57,091 nt of DNA from Chloroflexota bacterium (GTDB lineage Bacteria > Chloroflexota > Anaerolineae > UBA7937 > B3-Chlor): positions 1 to 57,091 of the forward strand of contig JAUWLF010000016.1 in NCBI GenBank assembly GCA_030613785.1, read 5' to 3'. Every line of letters begins with the position of its first letter. The stretch's first letter is position 1. Positions 33,391 to 41,840 of this stretch are shown here, one piece after another. The position numbers were made by a program, and so were the translations under genes. The notes below the pieces were generated by a model. That model worked only from the letters and a program-made list of their open reading frames with translations, was not told the origin of the DNA and made no database searches.

Positions 33391-34176
33391 ATGACTGAAA
33401 GGCAATACGTGAAGCTGACCAAAGAGGACCGAGTCGCCATTCTCACCATTGACAACCCTCCGGTGAACATGATCTCTGTTTCCGTGGTAAACGACCTGCG
33501 GAACGCCCTTGAGGAGGCCTGGGGGGACGACGACGTCAAGGTTATTGTCGTCACTGGCGGCGGGCAGATGGTCTTCGTCGCCGGTGCGGACATCAACACC
33601 ATAATGCAGCTCAATACTCCGGCCGAGGCCAAAGAGGTGCTGATGCAGGTCCACGAGCTGTTCCAGAGAATCGAGAATTCCTCCAAGCCTATCATCGCCG
33701 CGATCAATGGCCACTGCCTGGGCGCGGGAAATGAGATGGCGATGGCCTGCCACATCCGCATCGCCAACAACAGAGCGATGTTTGGACAACCCGAGATCGG
33801 CTTAGGGATAATCCCCGGCTTCGGTGGCACCCAGCGGCTGTCTCGACTCGTAGGCAAGGCCAAAGCGCTGGAACTGATCCTCACCGGGGACAGAATCACC
33901 GGAGCTGAGGCGGCAAGCATTGGGTTGGTGAACAAAGCGGTGCCGGGCACCGAAGTGATGAAGACCGCCCTGGGTTTGGCGAAAAAGATCGCATCTTTCG
34001 GACGTCCATCAATCACCGCCGCCGTGGAGGCCGTGAACGTGGGGCTAACGGTGAACCTCCCAGAGGCGCTGGAGATTGAGGCTGACAAGTTCTCCAGTCT
34101 GGTGGAAACGGAAGACATGCGTGAGGGCCTGAGTGCCTTCCTGGAGAAAAGACAACCCAACTTCCAGGACAAGTAG
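33391..34176 (+). CDS. Enoyl-CoA hydratase (crotonase family)
   Basis: 261 residues from ATG 33391, five bases after AGAGAGGAG; a GTG six bases earlier is part of that site. Oxyanion-hole regions are VFVAGADINTIMQL and INGHCLGAGNEMAMACHIRIA. Both catalytic glutamates are present, in GAGNE and in FGQPEIGLGIIPGFGGTQRL. It hydrates crotonyl- or enoyl-CoA to the 3-hydroxyacyl-CoA used by the preceding enzyme. Confidence 0.93.
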   Translation: MTERQYVKLTKEDRVAILTIDNPPVNMISVSVVNDLRNALEEAWGDDDVKVIVVTGGGQMVFVAGADINTIMQLNTPAEAKEVLMQVHELFQRIENSSKPIIAAINGHCLGAGNEMAMACHIRIANNRAMFGQPEIGLGIIPGFGGTQRLSRLVGKAKALELILTGDRITGAEAASIGLVNKAVPGTEVMKTALGLAKKIASFGRPSITAAVEAVNVGLTVNLPEALEIEADKFSSLVETEDMREGLSAFLEKRQPNFQDK

Positions 34177-34191
34177 AGGAGGGGGATGTCA

Positions 34192-35367
34192 ATGGACTTC
34201 GCCCTTACCGAAGAGCAGCAGATGTTCCAGGAGCTGTTCCGCGACTTCGCACAGAACGAGGTCGCTCCTCTGGCTGACGCCATAGACCGGGAAGAACGAC
34301 CTCCTCTGGAGACCCTGCAAAAGGCGGCGGAGATGGAATTCATGGGCCTCCCCTTCCCAGAGGAGTATGGTGGGGCTGGGATCGGAGTTATTGCCTACTG
34401 CCTACTTGTGGAGGAGCTGGCCAAGGTCTGCCTCGCCACGGCCTGCTGCCTGGGCATCCACACCTCTTCGGGAGCGATGGTCATCAGCCTCAGCGGGACG
34501 GAGAAGCAAAAGACCAAATACCTCGTGCCTCTGGCCAAGGGTGAGAGAATGGGCGCTTTCTGCCTCACCGAGCCAGGCGCCGGCTCCGACATGGCACAGA
34601 TCCAAACCACAGCAGTGCGGGAAGATGGCCAGTACGTCCTCAACGGCACCAAGATCTACGTCGCCAACGGTGACATCGCGGAGGTCTTCACCGTCTTTGC
34701 CAAAACTGATCCCGAGGCAGCGACCAATGGCATAACAGGTTTCATCGTGGAAAAGGACTATCCAGGCTTCAAAGTCGGTCGCACTGAGCGCACGATGGGC
34801 ATTCGGGGCTGCTCCATCGCTCAGCTCTTCTTCGATGACTGTCGCGTTCCCCGCCAGAACGTCCTGGGGGGTGAAGAGGAGGGGCTGGGCAAAGGAGCAG
34901 AAGCCGCCCTACAGACGCAGGATTTCAGTCGTCTAAGCATGGCCGCCACCTGCTTGGGTGCAGCGGAAGGAGCCATGGAGGCAAGCGTCAGGTTTGCCAA
35001 AGACCGTGAGCAGTTTGGCGTCCCTCTAGCGAAGAAGCAGGCGATCTCGTCGATGATCGCAGACATGGCCACCGAGATCGAAGCGCTGCGCTATCTCGTC
35101 TACCGAACGGCCTGGGCTGTGGAGCAGGGAGAGGGATACACCAGTCTCGCAGCCATGTGTAAGCTCTTTGGCTCCGAAGTAGCTTGCAAGGTCGCCAACA
35201 AGGCCGTCCAGCTTCATGGCGGAGCGGGTTACATCAGGGACCTTCCCATAGAACGCATGTACCGCGACGCTCGCGTGACCCGCATTCTCGAAGGTACCAG
35301 CGAGCTACAACGTTTCGTGATCGCCTCTGAGATCTTCCGACAGGAAGACCTTGAACTGGAACTCTAG
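34192..35367 (+). CDS. Acyl-CoA dehydrogenase
   Basis: 391 residues from ATG 34192, which has GGAGGG at better spacing than ATG 34186. FAD- and substrate-binding blocks include FCLTEPGAGSDMAQIQT and GIRGCSIAQLFFDDCRVP, then RFAKDREQFGVPLAKKQAI. The catalytic base is the Glu in RVTRILEGTSELQRF, the position used by short- and medium-chain enzymes. It oxidises a saturated acyl-CoA to the enoyl-CoA and passes electrons to an electron-transfer flavoprotein not encoded here. Last gene of the operon. Confidence 0.93.
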   Translation: MDFALTEEQQMFQELFRDFAQNEVAPLADAIDREERPPLETLQKAAEMEFMGLPFPEEYGGAGIGVIAYCLLVEELAKVCLATACCLGIHTSSGAMVISLSGTEKQKTKYLVPLAKGERMGAFCLTEPGAGSDMAQIQTTAVREDGQYVLNGTKIYVANGDIAEVFTVFAKTDPEAATNGITGFIVEKDYPGFKVGRTERTMGIRGCSIAQLFFDDCRVPRQNVLGGEEEGLGKGAEAALQTQDFSRLSMAATCLGAAEGAMEASVRFAKDREQFGVPLAKKQAISSMIADMATEIEALRYLVYRTAWAVEQGEGYTSLAAMCKLFGSEVACKVANKAVQLHGGAGYIRDLPIERMYRDARVTRILEGTSELQRFVIASEIFRQEDLELEL

Positions 35368-35430
35368 TTTGAGCAGGTCTCTTGGGCTCGGCGGCCAGAA
35401 ACCATGGACCATAGAGGGAGCGCTTCCTGG

Positions 35431-35799
35431 ATGCGCTGTGTCTTCTGCGGGATAGTTGCTCGCGAAACAGAAAGCGACATTCTCTATCAAGATCAGGCGA
35501 TAACGGCCTTTCGAGACGTCAGACCACAAGCACCAACCCACGTCTTGATCGTCCCCAATGACCACATTACCTCCATGGAGGGACTGTATGAAGCCGATAA
35601 CTCCCTGTTGCCCAGGATGTTCTCCTTGGCGCACCAGCTCGCCGAAACCGAAGGGATAGCCGATAGAGGCTATCGATTGGTGATCAACATCGGTCCCGAA
35701 GCCGGCCAAGTGATCAGTCACTTGCACTTCCATCTTCTGGGGGGAAGGCCATTGACGCCAGAGAGCATGGCCTTGCGATTCAAGGACAGCGTGGAGTAG
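35431..35799 (+). CDS. HIT-family (HinT-like) nucleotide hydrolase
   Basis: 122 residues from ATG 35431, which has GAGGGAG about ten bases upstream; ATG 35404 is in frame but poorly supported. [12 protein letters not shown] is the classic HinT start, followed by [20 protein letters not shown]. The histidine triad reads HLHFHLLGG. Zinc-type cysteines of the first motif are reduced to a CxxC. HinT proteins hydrolyse AMP-lysine and other adenosine phosphoramidates. It starts a run of conserved housekeeping genes. Confidence 0.9.
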   Translation: MRCVFCGIVARETESDILYQDQAITAFRDVRPQAPTHVLIVPNDHITSMEGLYEADNSLLPRMFSLAHQLAETEGIADRGYRLVINIGPEAGQVISHLHFHLLGGRPLTPESMALRFKDSVE

Positions 35800-35819
35800 T
35801 CAGCAGAAGGGAAAGCACA

Positions 35820-36302
35820 ATGGAACTGGTGACGGTCAAGCTAGAGAAACCCGAGGACTGCAATGTGATCCTGGGCCAGTCACATTTCATCAAGACGGTC
35901 GAGGACCTTCACGAGGCGCTCGTCAATTCCGTGCCTAATGTCAAGTTCGGCCTGGCGTTCTGCGAGGCCTCCGGGCCCTGCCTGGTCCGCGCCAGCGGCA
36001 ATGACCACGAGCTGATCGAATTAGCTCAAAGCGGTTGTTTGGCGCTGTCCAGTGGCCACGCGTTCCTCATCTTCATCAGAGAGGCATATCCCGTGAACGT
36101 CCTTGCGGCCATCAAGATGGTGCCGGAAGTCTGCTCCATCTTCTGCGCCACAGCCAATCCCATCGAGGTCATTCTCGCGGAGACGGGTCAAGGCCGAGGG
36201 ATACTCGGCGTCATAGACGGGCAGAGGTCGAAGGGGATAGAGACCGAAGATGACGTGGCTGAGCGTAAAGACCTGTTAAGGAGAATCGGCTACAAGCTCT
36301 GA
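35820..36302 (+). CDS. Adenosine-specific kinase family protein (DUF355)
   Basis: 160 residues, 20 bases after the HIT gene. The whole length matches the Adenosine_kin/DUF355 family: [65 protein letters not shown], and [27 protein letters not shown]. The family is known mostly from archaea and thermophilic bacteria, with adenosine or AMP binding shown for an archaeal member. Pairing with a HinT-like enzyme that releases AMP suggests a shared adenosine-nucleotide role, which is inference. Confidence 0.85.
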   Translation: MELVTVKLEKPEDCNVILGQSHFIKTVEDLHEALVNSVPNVKFGLAFCEASGPCLVRASGNDHELIELAQSGCLALSSGHAFLIFIREAYPVNVLAAIKMVPEVCSIFCATANPIEVILAETGQGRGILGVIDGQRSKGIETEDDVAERKDLLRRIGYKL

Positions 36303-36351
36303 CGTGACCGTGCGGACAACGACGACAACCGACGCATACCGCAGAAAGACG

Positions 36352-36807
36352 ATGATGGGACTGAAGAAGAGACTGCAAGACGATCTGGAACAAGCGCTGC
36401 GAGATCGGGAGGAGATACGCAAGACCACACTCCGCCTCGCCTTGGCAGCCATCAAGAACGCGGAGATAGCTCAAGGCAAAGAGCTGGATGATGAAGGCCT
36501 GATAGCAGTCCTCTCGCAGCAGGCCAAGCAGCGAAGGGAATCCATAGATCAGTTCCGAAAAGGAAGCCGGGATGACTTGGTGGCACAAGAAGAGACAGAG
36601 TTGCACATTCTACTGGAGTATCTGCCTCCGCAGCTTTCAGAGGAAGACATCAGCACCCGGGCTCGCGAGGTCATCGTGGAGATGGGGGCTACCAGCCCAG
36701 CCCAGATAGGTGAAGTGATGCGAGTGCTGATGCCACAGCTCAGAGGCAAGGCTGATGGCCGGGTGGTGAGCACGATAGTCAAGCAGATTCTGAGCGAAAT
36801 GGGATGA
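36352..36807 (+). CDS. GatB/YqeY domain protein
   Basis: 151 residues from ATG 36352. Longer in-frame starts add a Thr/Arg-rich stretch unlike the family. LKKRLQDDLEQALR, RLALAAIKNAEIAQGKELDDEG, QAKQRRESIDQFRKG and LEYLPPQLSEEDI are YqeY blocks. The domain is shared with the C-terminus of GatB and probably binds tRNA or another RNA. In many bacteria yqeY sits near pgpH/ybeY, as here. Confidence 0.9.
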   Translation: MMGLKKRLQDDLEQALRDREEIRKTTLRLALAAIKNAEIAQGKELDDEGLIAVLSQQAKQRRESIDQFRKGSRDDLVAQEETELHILLEYLPPQLSEEDISTRAREVIVEMGATSPAQIGEVMRVLMPQLRGKADGRVVSTIVKQILSEMG

Positions 36808-36908
36808 TAATCCCGATACGGACTAGTCTGCTAGACAAAGGTAAGACCCATTGATCATCATCGTGGAGCACTCCCTCGCCTAGCCGGTCCTGATAAGGAG
36901 AGGACGAA

Positions 36909-39167
36909 GTGCCACTAGGTGTCTCCGACATGCCTGTTGATCCGAGCAGCCCCCAGGCGCGACAAACCACGCGGCGGACGCTGCGTATCTTGCTGTTCTG
37001 TGTTTCCCTTATCGTAGCCCTGACCTTCATCCTGAGTTTTCAGTTCCTTCCCAGCCGCATCAATCTTCAAGTCGGAGAAGTCAGCCCTACAGACATTCGG
37101 GCTCCAAGCAGGATCACGTATCAGAGCGAGATCAAGACGGAGGAGGAAAAGCGCAGAGCAGAAGCAGCCGTGGAGGAGATTCACGACCCGGCTGACGCGA
37201 GCATTGCCCGAGAGCAAATAAACCGCGTGAGGCAGGTCTTCGACTACGTTGATGCCGTGCGCCATGATGTCTACGCCGACGCCGACACCAAAGCGGAACT
37301 GATCCGAGCGATACCGGATGTGGAGCTTCCTCCCACAGCCGTCTACGACACAATCAACCTTGATGGGGAATCCTGGAATCAGGTCGTGTCGGAGAGCCTG
37401 TACGTTCTGGACGAAGGGATCTTGCGCCTGGAGATCCGTACCGATCAAGTGGAAGAAGTAGAGAACCAAGTTTCTACCTTCATTAGCCTCGCGCTTCCGG
37501 AGGATCAGGCCGCATTGGTGGAAGCATGGGTCAGCAACTTCGTGGTACCCAACAGTTTTCTCAACCCCGAGGCCACTGGGGAGGCCCGAGCTCTGGCTCG
37601 GGAGGCCGTTGAACCGGTATATGTCACCCTGGAAGAAGATGAGATCATCCTCCGCGAAGGTGAGGTTACGACTCCCCTCGCCTGGGAAGCGCTCGGTAAG
37701 CTGGGCTTGCGCCAACCTCAGATCGAATGGACAGACATCATCGCCCGCATACTGTTTACGTCGCTGCTGGTCTTTGTCCTCGCCCTGTACCTCATCTATC
37801 TCCATCCTACGTTCTGGGACAGTTGGCAAGATATGCTCTTGTTGGGCCTTCTGACGGTGCTGGCTGTTCTGGTGGCCAAGCTCATGATCCCTGGTCATGT
37901 TGTACTGGGCTACTTGTTCCCTCTAGCGACGGTCTCCATGCTTCTCACAGCCCTCATAAACGCGGAGATAGCCATCGTGGTGACGGCCATCCTGAGCCTC
38001 ATGGTGGGCTTCATAGCTGGCGGCTCTCTGGAGTTCGTGCTCTACGGCTTCGCCGGAGGAGTTGTGTCCTCGCTTCGGCTTTGGCGGATTGAGAGACTGA
38101 ACGCGTTCCTGTGGGCAGGGGTCTATGTAGCACTGAGCAACCTCAGCGTCGTGCTTATCTTCCGCATCCTGGAACAGGACCATGACCTGCTGGGAACGCT
38201 TCAGATTGCGGGAGGCGGCGTGGCCAACGCTGTGCTGGCCGTGAGCTTAACCCTGGGTGGATTCTTCCTCCTCAGCAACATCCTCCACATAACCACTTCC
38301 CTTCAGTTGTTGGAATTGGGACGGCCGACCCATCCCCTCCTGCGTGAACTGTTGGTCAAGGCTCCCGGGACGTATCATCACAGTCTCATGGTCGGCAACC
38401 TGGCCGAGCAGGCTGCCCAGGCCGTGGGAGCCGACGCTCTGCTGGCCAGAGTGGCGGCCTATTATCACGACATCGGCAAGCTGCTTCGACCCTACTTCTT
38501 CGCCGAGAACCAGACCGACGGCGTGAACCCACATGAGCGACTAGATCCCGAGACCAGCGCTCAAATCATCATCTCCCACGTGAAGGATGGCCTACAGTTG
38601 GCGAAAAAGCACGGGCTCCCTCAAGAAATAAGGGATTTCATCCCGCAGCATCACGGCACTGCCTTGTCCACCTTCTTCTACCACGAAGCTTGCCAGCAGA
38701 GCCAGAGCTCTGAAGAGATCCCGGAGGAACGATACCGCTATCCCGGTCCCCGTCCGCGCAGTCGCGAAGCGGCTATCCTGATGTTGGCCGACGAGGTAGA
38801 GGCCGCCTCGCGGGCCAATCGCCCTGGCTCCGTCGAGGAGATCGAGGAACTGGTTGACGGCCTGATCCGCAACAGGATCGCCGATGACCAGCTAGATGAG
38901 AGCGATCTGACACTACGCGACTTGCAGGAGGTAAGCGCCACATTCGTCAACGTCCTACAAGGCATATACCACCCGCGCATCAAGTACCCGGAGCAAGACC
39001 AGGAGACCAAAGAAGAGGAAGCCAAGCTTGGAGATCGAACTAAGCGTACGGGCCGATCCCGCGTTTCAGGGAAAGGTAGATCGGGAACGCATAAGGAGAG
39101 TGGTTCTGGAAACTCTTCGTCGGGAGGGGACGGGAAAACCCCTCAGTCTGGGACTCCTCATCACTGA
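36909..39167 (+). CDS. PgpH-like 7TM-HD phosphodiesterase (c-di-AMP type)
   Basis: 752 residues from GTG 36909, five bases after AAGGAGAGG. Order: an N-terminal helix, an extracellular 7TMR-HDED domain (SPTDIRAPSRITYQSE...), seven membrane helices (about residues 275-475), then a cytosolic HD domain with GTYHHSLMVGNLAEQAA, AYYHDIGKLLRP and QHHGT. PgpH proteins hydrolyse c-di-AMP. The last 50 residues (from KEEEAKLGDRTKR) are a Ser/Gly/Lys-rich low-complexity tail. It is encoded entirely over the 5' part of ybeY in another frame, a 140-base overlap not expected for this family. Confidence 0.92.
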   Translation: MPLGVSDMPVDPSSPQARQTTRRTLRILLFCVSLIVALTFILSFQFLPSRINLQVGEVSPTDIRAPSRITYQSEIKTEEEKRRAEAAVEEIHDPADASIAREQINRVRQVFDYVDAVRHDVYADADTKAELIRAIPDVELPPTAVYDTINLDGESWNQVVSESLYVLDEGILRLEIRTDQVEEVENQVSTFISLALPEDQAALVEAWVSNFVVPNSFLNPEATGEARALAREAVEPVYVTLEEDEIILREGEVTTPLAWEALGKLGLRQPQIEWTDIIARILFTSLLVFVLALYLIYLHPTFWDSWQDMLLLGLLTVLAVLVAKLMIPGHVVLGYLFPLATVSMLLTALINAEIAIVVTAILSLMVGFIAGGSLEFVLYGFAGGVVSSLRLWRIERLNAFLWAGVYVALSNLSVVLIFRILEQDHDLLGTLQIAGGGVANAVLAVSLTLGGFFLLSNILHITTSLQLLELGRPTHPLLRELLVKAPGTYHHSLMVGNLAEQAAQAVGADALLARVAAYYHDIGKLLRPYFFAENQTDGVNPHERLDPETSAQIIISHVKDGLQLAKKHGLPQEIRDFIPQHHGTALSTFFYHEACQQSQSSEEIPEERYRYPGPRPRSREAAILMLADEVEAASRANRPGSVEEIEELVDGLIRNRIADDQLDESDLTLRDLQEVSATFVNVLQGIYHPRIKYPEQDQETKEEEAKLGDRTKRTGRSRVSGKGRSGTHKESGSGNSSSGGDGKTPQSGTPHH

Positions 39168-39489
39168 TGATGAGAACATCAAGAGACTGAACCTCAGGTA
39201 CCGAGGCACTGACATAGAAACGGACGTCCTGGCCTTCGGTATGCACGACGCTGAAGCCCCCTTCGTCACTCCTCCCTCGGTCCCTGCTCACCTGGGCGAC
39301 GTGGTGATCTGCTATCCTCGCGCCGAGGCCCAGGCAGAGGCATTTGACCAATCCGTGGAAGAGGAATTGGATCGTCTGGTGGTACACGGCGTGCTGCACC
39401 TTCTTGGGTATGAGGACCGAACCGCCGAAGAGCGAGAGAGAATGTGGGATAGGCAGGAGGAGATTCTGCGGGGATTCGCTCAGCACTAG
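39028..39489 (+). CDS. ybeY: YbeY-like endoribonuclease lacking the third metal-ligand His
   Basis: 153 residues from TTG 39028, with AGAGGAAG upstream, inside the 3' end of pgpH. Family blocks are LGLLITDDENIKRLNLRYRGTDIETDVLAFGM and GDVVICYPRAEAQAEAF. The zinc motif should read HGxLHLxGYDH but here reads HGVLHLLGYED, so the third His is Asp130 (codon GAC at 39415-39417, one base from CAC). YbeY acts in 16S rRNA 3'-end maturation and ribosome quality control. Asp can bind metal, so the enzyme may still work. It is otherwise complete. Confidence 0.88.
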   Translation: MEIELSVRADPAFQGKVDRERIRRVVLETLRREGTGKPLSLGLLITDDENIKRLNLRYRGTDIETDVLAFGMHDAEAPFVTPPSVPAHLGDVVICYPRAEAQAEAFDQSVEEELDRLVVHGVLHLLGYEDRTAEERERMWDRQEEILRGFAQH

Positions 39490-39577
39490 TGGAGATGAAT
39501 CCATGAAGATCGTCAATACGGCTCGGCACAGATGATCTCTCACCGGTCGCAGTCGTCGGTAGCACTCGGAGGAGAAG

Positions 39578-39958
39578 ATGAACGCTGGAAGAGGAAGCTT
39601 GGCTCGGAGCTTCCGTTGCGCCTTCACAGGGCTAGGGTATACTGTGAGGACTCAACGGAACGCCCGCATCCACGTTTCGATAGCGGTTCTGGCAGTGATT
39701 GCCGGGCTCGTCCTGGATCTGCCAGGAAGTGACTGGGCTATTATAGGCCTGACCATGGGGTTCGTATTCGTGGCTGAGATGTTCAACACCGTGATGGAAA
39801 CGGTCGTTGATCTGGCGACTGAGGAATATCACCCCCTGGCCAGACAGGCCAAGGATGTGGCCGCAGGTGCCGTCCTTACCGCGGCCGTCACTGCCGTCGC
39901 TGTGGGCATCCTCATTCTAGGCCCTCCTCTGCTGGCGCGTCTGGGACTTGGGCAGTGA
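39578..39958 (+). CDS. dgkA: Diacylglycerol/undecaprenol kinase (DgkA family)
   Basis: 126 residues from ATG 39578, right after GGAGGAGAAG. Three membrane helices and the family motifs FRCAFTGLGYTVRTQRNARIH, EMFNTVMETVVDL (E-x2-N-T) and QAKDVAAGAVL are present. In Gram-positive-type bacteria this family mostly phosphorylates undecaprenol for envelope synthesis. It lies next to ybeY as in many Firmicutes. Its TGA overlaps the GTG of a decayed reductase gene. Confidence 0.9.
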   Translation: MNAGRGSLARSFRCAFTGLGYTVRTQRNARIHVSIAVLAVIAGLVLDLPGSDWAIIGLTMGFVFVAEMFNTVMETVVDLATEEYHPLARQAKDVAAGAVLTAAVTAVAVGILILGPPLLARLGLGQ

Positions 39959-40440
39959 CGAAAAGCCAGTGTGATGTGGTTGTTGTGGGAGGCGGTACGG
40001 CGAGGAGGATGGCAGCGTACGAGTTAGCCCATAGAGGCGTAGACGTCCTACTGCTGGAGAAAGAACGCCTCCCCTGATACAGAACCTACGCCGACGGGAT
40101 CCCCCTCAAGACGGTTCAGTTGCTGGACCTGGATCTGAGTTCCGCCTGCGAGATGACCGTGACCAAAGGGAGTTGCACCTACAGGGGCACTTCGCCTGTG
40201 TTGATGGATTTCGGAGAAGTCGTGGGTTGCACCGTGATGCGCGAGAAGTTCGACTATCTGATTCTCAAGGGAGCTATGGAGGCTGGTCCTCGTGTCACCG
40301 ACGGCCAAGGAGTCAGGGAAGCTGAGACGCACCCCGATAGGGTGTAGGTAAGGACCTCAGAGCAAGAGTACTCTTGCCTGGTACTCGTCGGGCCCGATGG
40401 GCCCAATGGAGTGGTGGCCCGCTCAACCGGCCTGGTGCCG
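39955..40440 (+). pseudogene. Decayed geranylgeranyl reductase gene
   Basis: The frame from GTG 39955, coupled to dgkA, reads as the N-terminal 160 residues of a geranylgeranyl reductase-family flavoprotein: CDVVVVGGGTARRMAAYELA, VDVLLLEKERLP, IPLKTVQLLDLDLS, TYRGTSPVLMDFGEVVG, TVMREKFDYLI, and VLVGPDGPNGVVARSTGL. Two in-frame stops break it: TGA at 40075-40077, where the family has the substrate-site motif beginning RYKPCGGG, and TAG at 40345-40347. The FAD motif GxGxxG is also damaged (GGGTARR). The likeness stops near 40440 and the C-terminal two-thirds is missing. The family hydrogenates isoprenoid chains of lipids, quinones or chlorophyll. Confidence 0.8.
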
Positions 40441-40556
40441 GGTCCCAAGCAACGGCCCAAGACTCCTCCGGCCCCTCTGCCGCGCTGCGAAGCTGGCCAG
40501 GCATCCCTTCGGGATCCGACTAGGCCCTCAGTCGCTCGCCCAAGACCGTTAGAGGG

Positions 40557-40898
40557 TCAATGCGAGGCAGCCTGTTGGGGGTTGCCCACCCATCGGGAGC
40601 GGAGAAGGTACGCCGCAACACCGCAAAGAGGAACTAGAGATCCGAGGGTTGCCCCCACAATCAGCACACGACGACGGGTCTCGGAGGGTCGAGCAACCCT
40701 CACTCCTACGCTATCGCCCATCACCGCCAACAAGTGATTGCGCAACCCCTTCCTGAACTCTGGGGCGGGCTGCACGGGCACCAATACTCTCTCGATGTCC
40801 TCTGCCAAGACCATCAAGGACTCCCTAGTCGCCGGACCCATCGGATGCTGAGCCAAGTAACCTCCCCTGGCTTCCATGCGCTTTCTGTCTGCATCCAT
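40557..40898 (-). CDS. Small single-helix membrane protein, possible anti-sigma partner
   Basis: 113 residues on the minus strand from ATG 40898, six bases after GGAGAATGAG. The N-terminal 75 residues are soluble and include LVPVQPAPEFRKGLRNHLLA, a layout ('vp.p..efr..Lr..Ll') often seen in membrane anti-sigma factors and DUF5667-like proteins. One membrane helix (VLIVGATLGSLVPLCGVAAYLL) follows. It lies 41 bases after degV and two genes after the ECF sigma factor on the same strand, so an anti-sigma role is reasonable. No zinc-type anti-sigma motif is visible. Confidence 0.65.
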   Translation of the reverse strand: MDADRKRMEARGGYLAQHPMGPATRESLMVLAEDIERVLVPVQPAPEFRKGLRNHLLAVMGDSVGVRVARPSETRRRVLIVGATLGSLVPLCGVAAYLLRSRWVGNPQQAASH

Positions 40899-40939
40899 CT
40901 CATTCTCCGTAGGAAAAGACTGAAGCCACTACAAGACCA

Positions 40940-41788
40940 TCACACCTCGTAGAAGCCCAGCCCTACCATACCGGGGCCAAAATGAACTGTCAGCGACGCG
41001 CACAACTCGACCACGTAGACCTCCCGACAGTTGAACCTCTCCTTGACCCTTGCCAGCATCTCCTCTCCCGCCTCGGGGGCTCTAGCATGGATCACCCCCA
41101 TGTCGATGGGAGTCGTCGTGCCCACCCTCTCCTCTGCGATATCCAGCAAGCGCTCCAACGACTTCTTCCGCGTCCTGACGCTCTCTACGACATCCAGAAG
41201 TCCATCCTCAATGCTCACGATAGGCTTGAGGTTGAGCAGGGAGCCTAGCGCAGCCTTCAGGCCACCGACGCGGCCACTCTTGCGGGGGTACTCCAGGTTC
41301 TCCATCACAAACAGTATGTTGACGCGAGACCTGATCTCGTCCAGGCGAGCGATTATCTCCTCAGGGCTCTTTCCTGCACGACCCATCTTCGATGCCTCCA
41401 CGCACGCAAGTCCCAGGGCGGCGGAGCCGGACAGGCTGTCGTGAGGATAGACTTTCACCTCCTCAGCCACCTCTTCTCTTGCCAAGACCGCCGACTGGTA
41501 GGTGCCGCTCAGTTTACTAGTCACGTGTATAGACATGATCGAGTCAGCACCCTCTTCCTTCGCTAGACGCCGGTACACCTCCGCGAACTCCCCCGCCGAC
41601 GGCTGCGAGGTGGTTGGAAGAATGCCCAACTCATCTATCTTCTGATAGAAGAGATCCCAATCCATGTCGACCCCTTCTTTGTAGGTCTCCGTCCCAAACT
41701 GAATGTTGATGGGCACTACCGTGATGCCATACTCCTCCACCCACTCCGGCAGCAGGTCGCAAGTTGTGTCGGTCACTATCTTGATCAC
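40940..41788 (-). CDS. DegV-family fatty-acid-binding protein
   Basis: 282 residues from GTG 41788, six bases after AGGAGGA. The family blocks are KIVTDTTCDLLPEWVEEYGI (lipid-pocket start), TSQPSAGEFAEVYRRL, IHVTSKLSGTYQSA, DSLSGSAALGLACVEA and SVRTRKKSLERLL. It ends HFGPGMVGLGFYEV. DegV/FakB proteins hold one fatty acid and present it to the FakA kinase in Gram-positive-type bacteria. No FakA gene is adjacent. It lies 52 bases after the sigma factor gene. Confidence 0.92.
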   Translation of the reverse strand: MIKIVTDTTCDLLPEWVEEYGITVVPINIQFGTETYKEGVDMDWDLFYQKIDELGILPTTSQPSAGEFAEVYRRLAKEEGADSIMSIHVTSKLSGTYQSAVLAREEVAEEVKVYPHDSLSGSAALGLACVEASKMGRAGKSPEEIIARLDEIRSRVNILFVMENLEYPRKSGRVGGLKAALGSLLNLKPIVSIEDGLLDVVESVRTRKKSLERLLDIAEERVGTTTPIDMGVIHARAPEAGEEMLARVKERFNCREVYVVELCASLTVHFGPGMVGLGFYEV

Positions 41789-41840
41789 GTTCTATCCTCC
41801 TCTAGCATCTGTGTTCGCCAGCATGCGTCCAACTCTGGCC

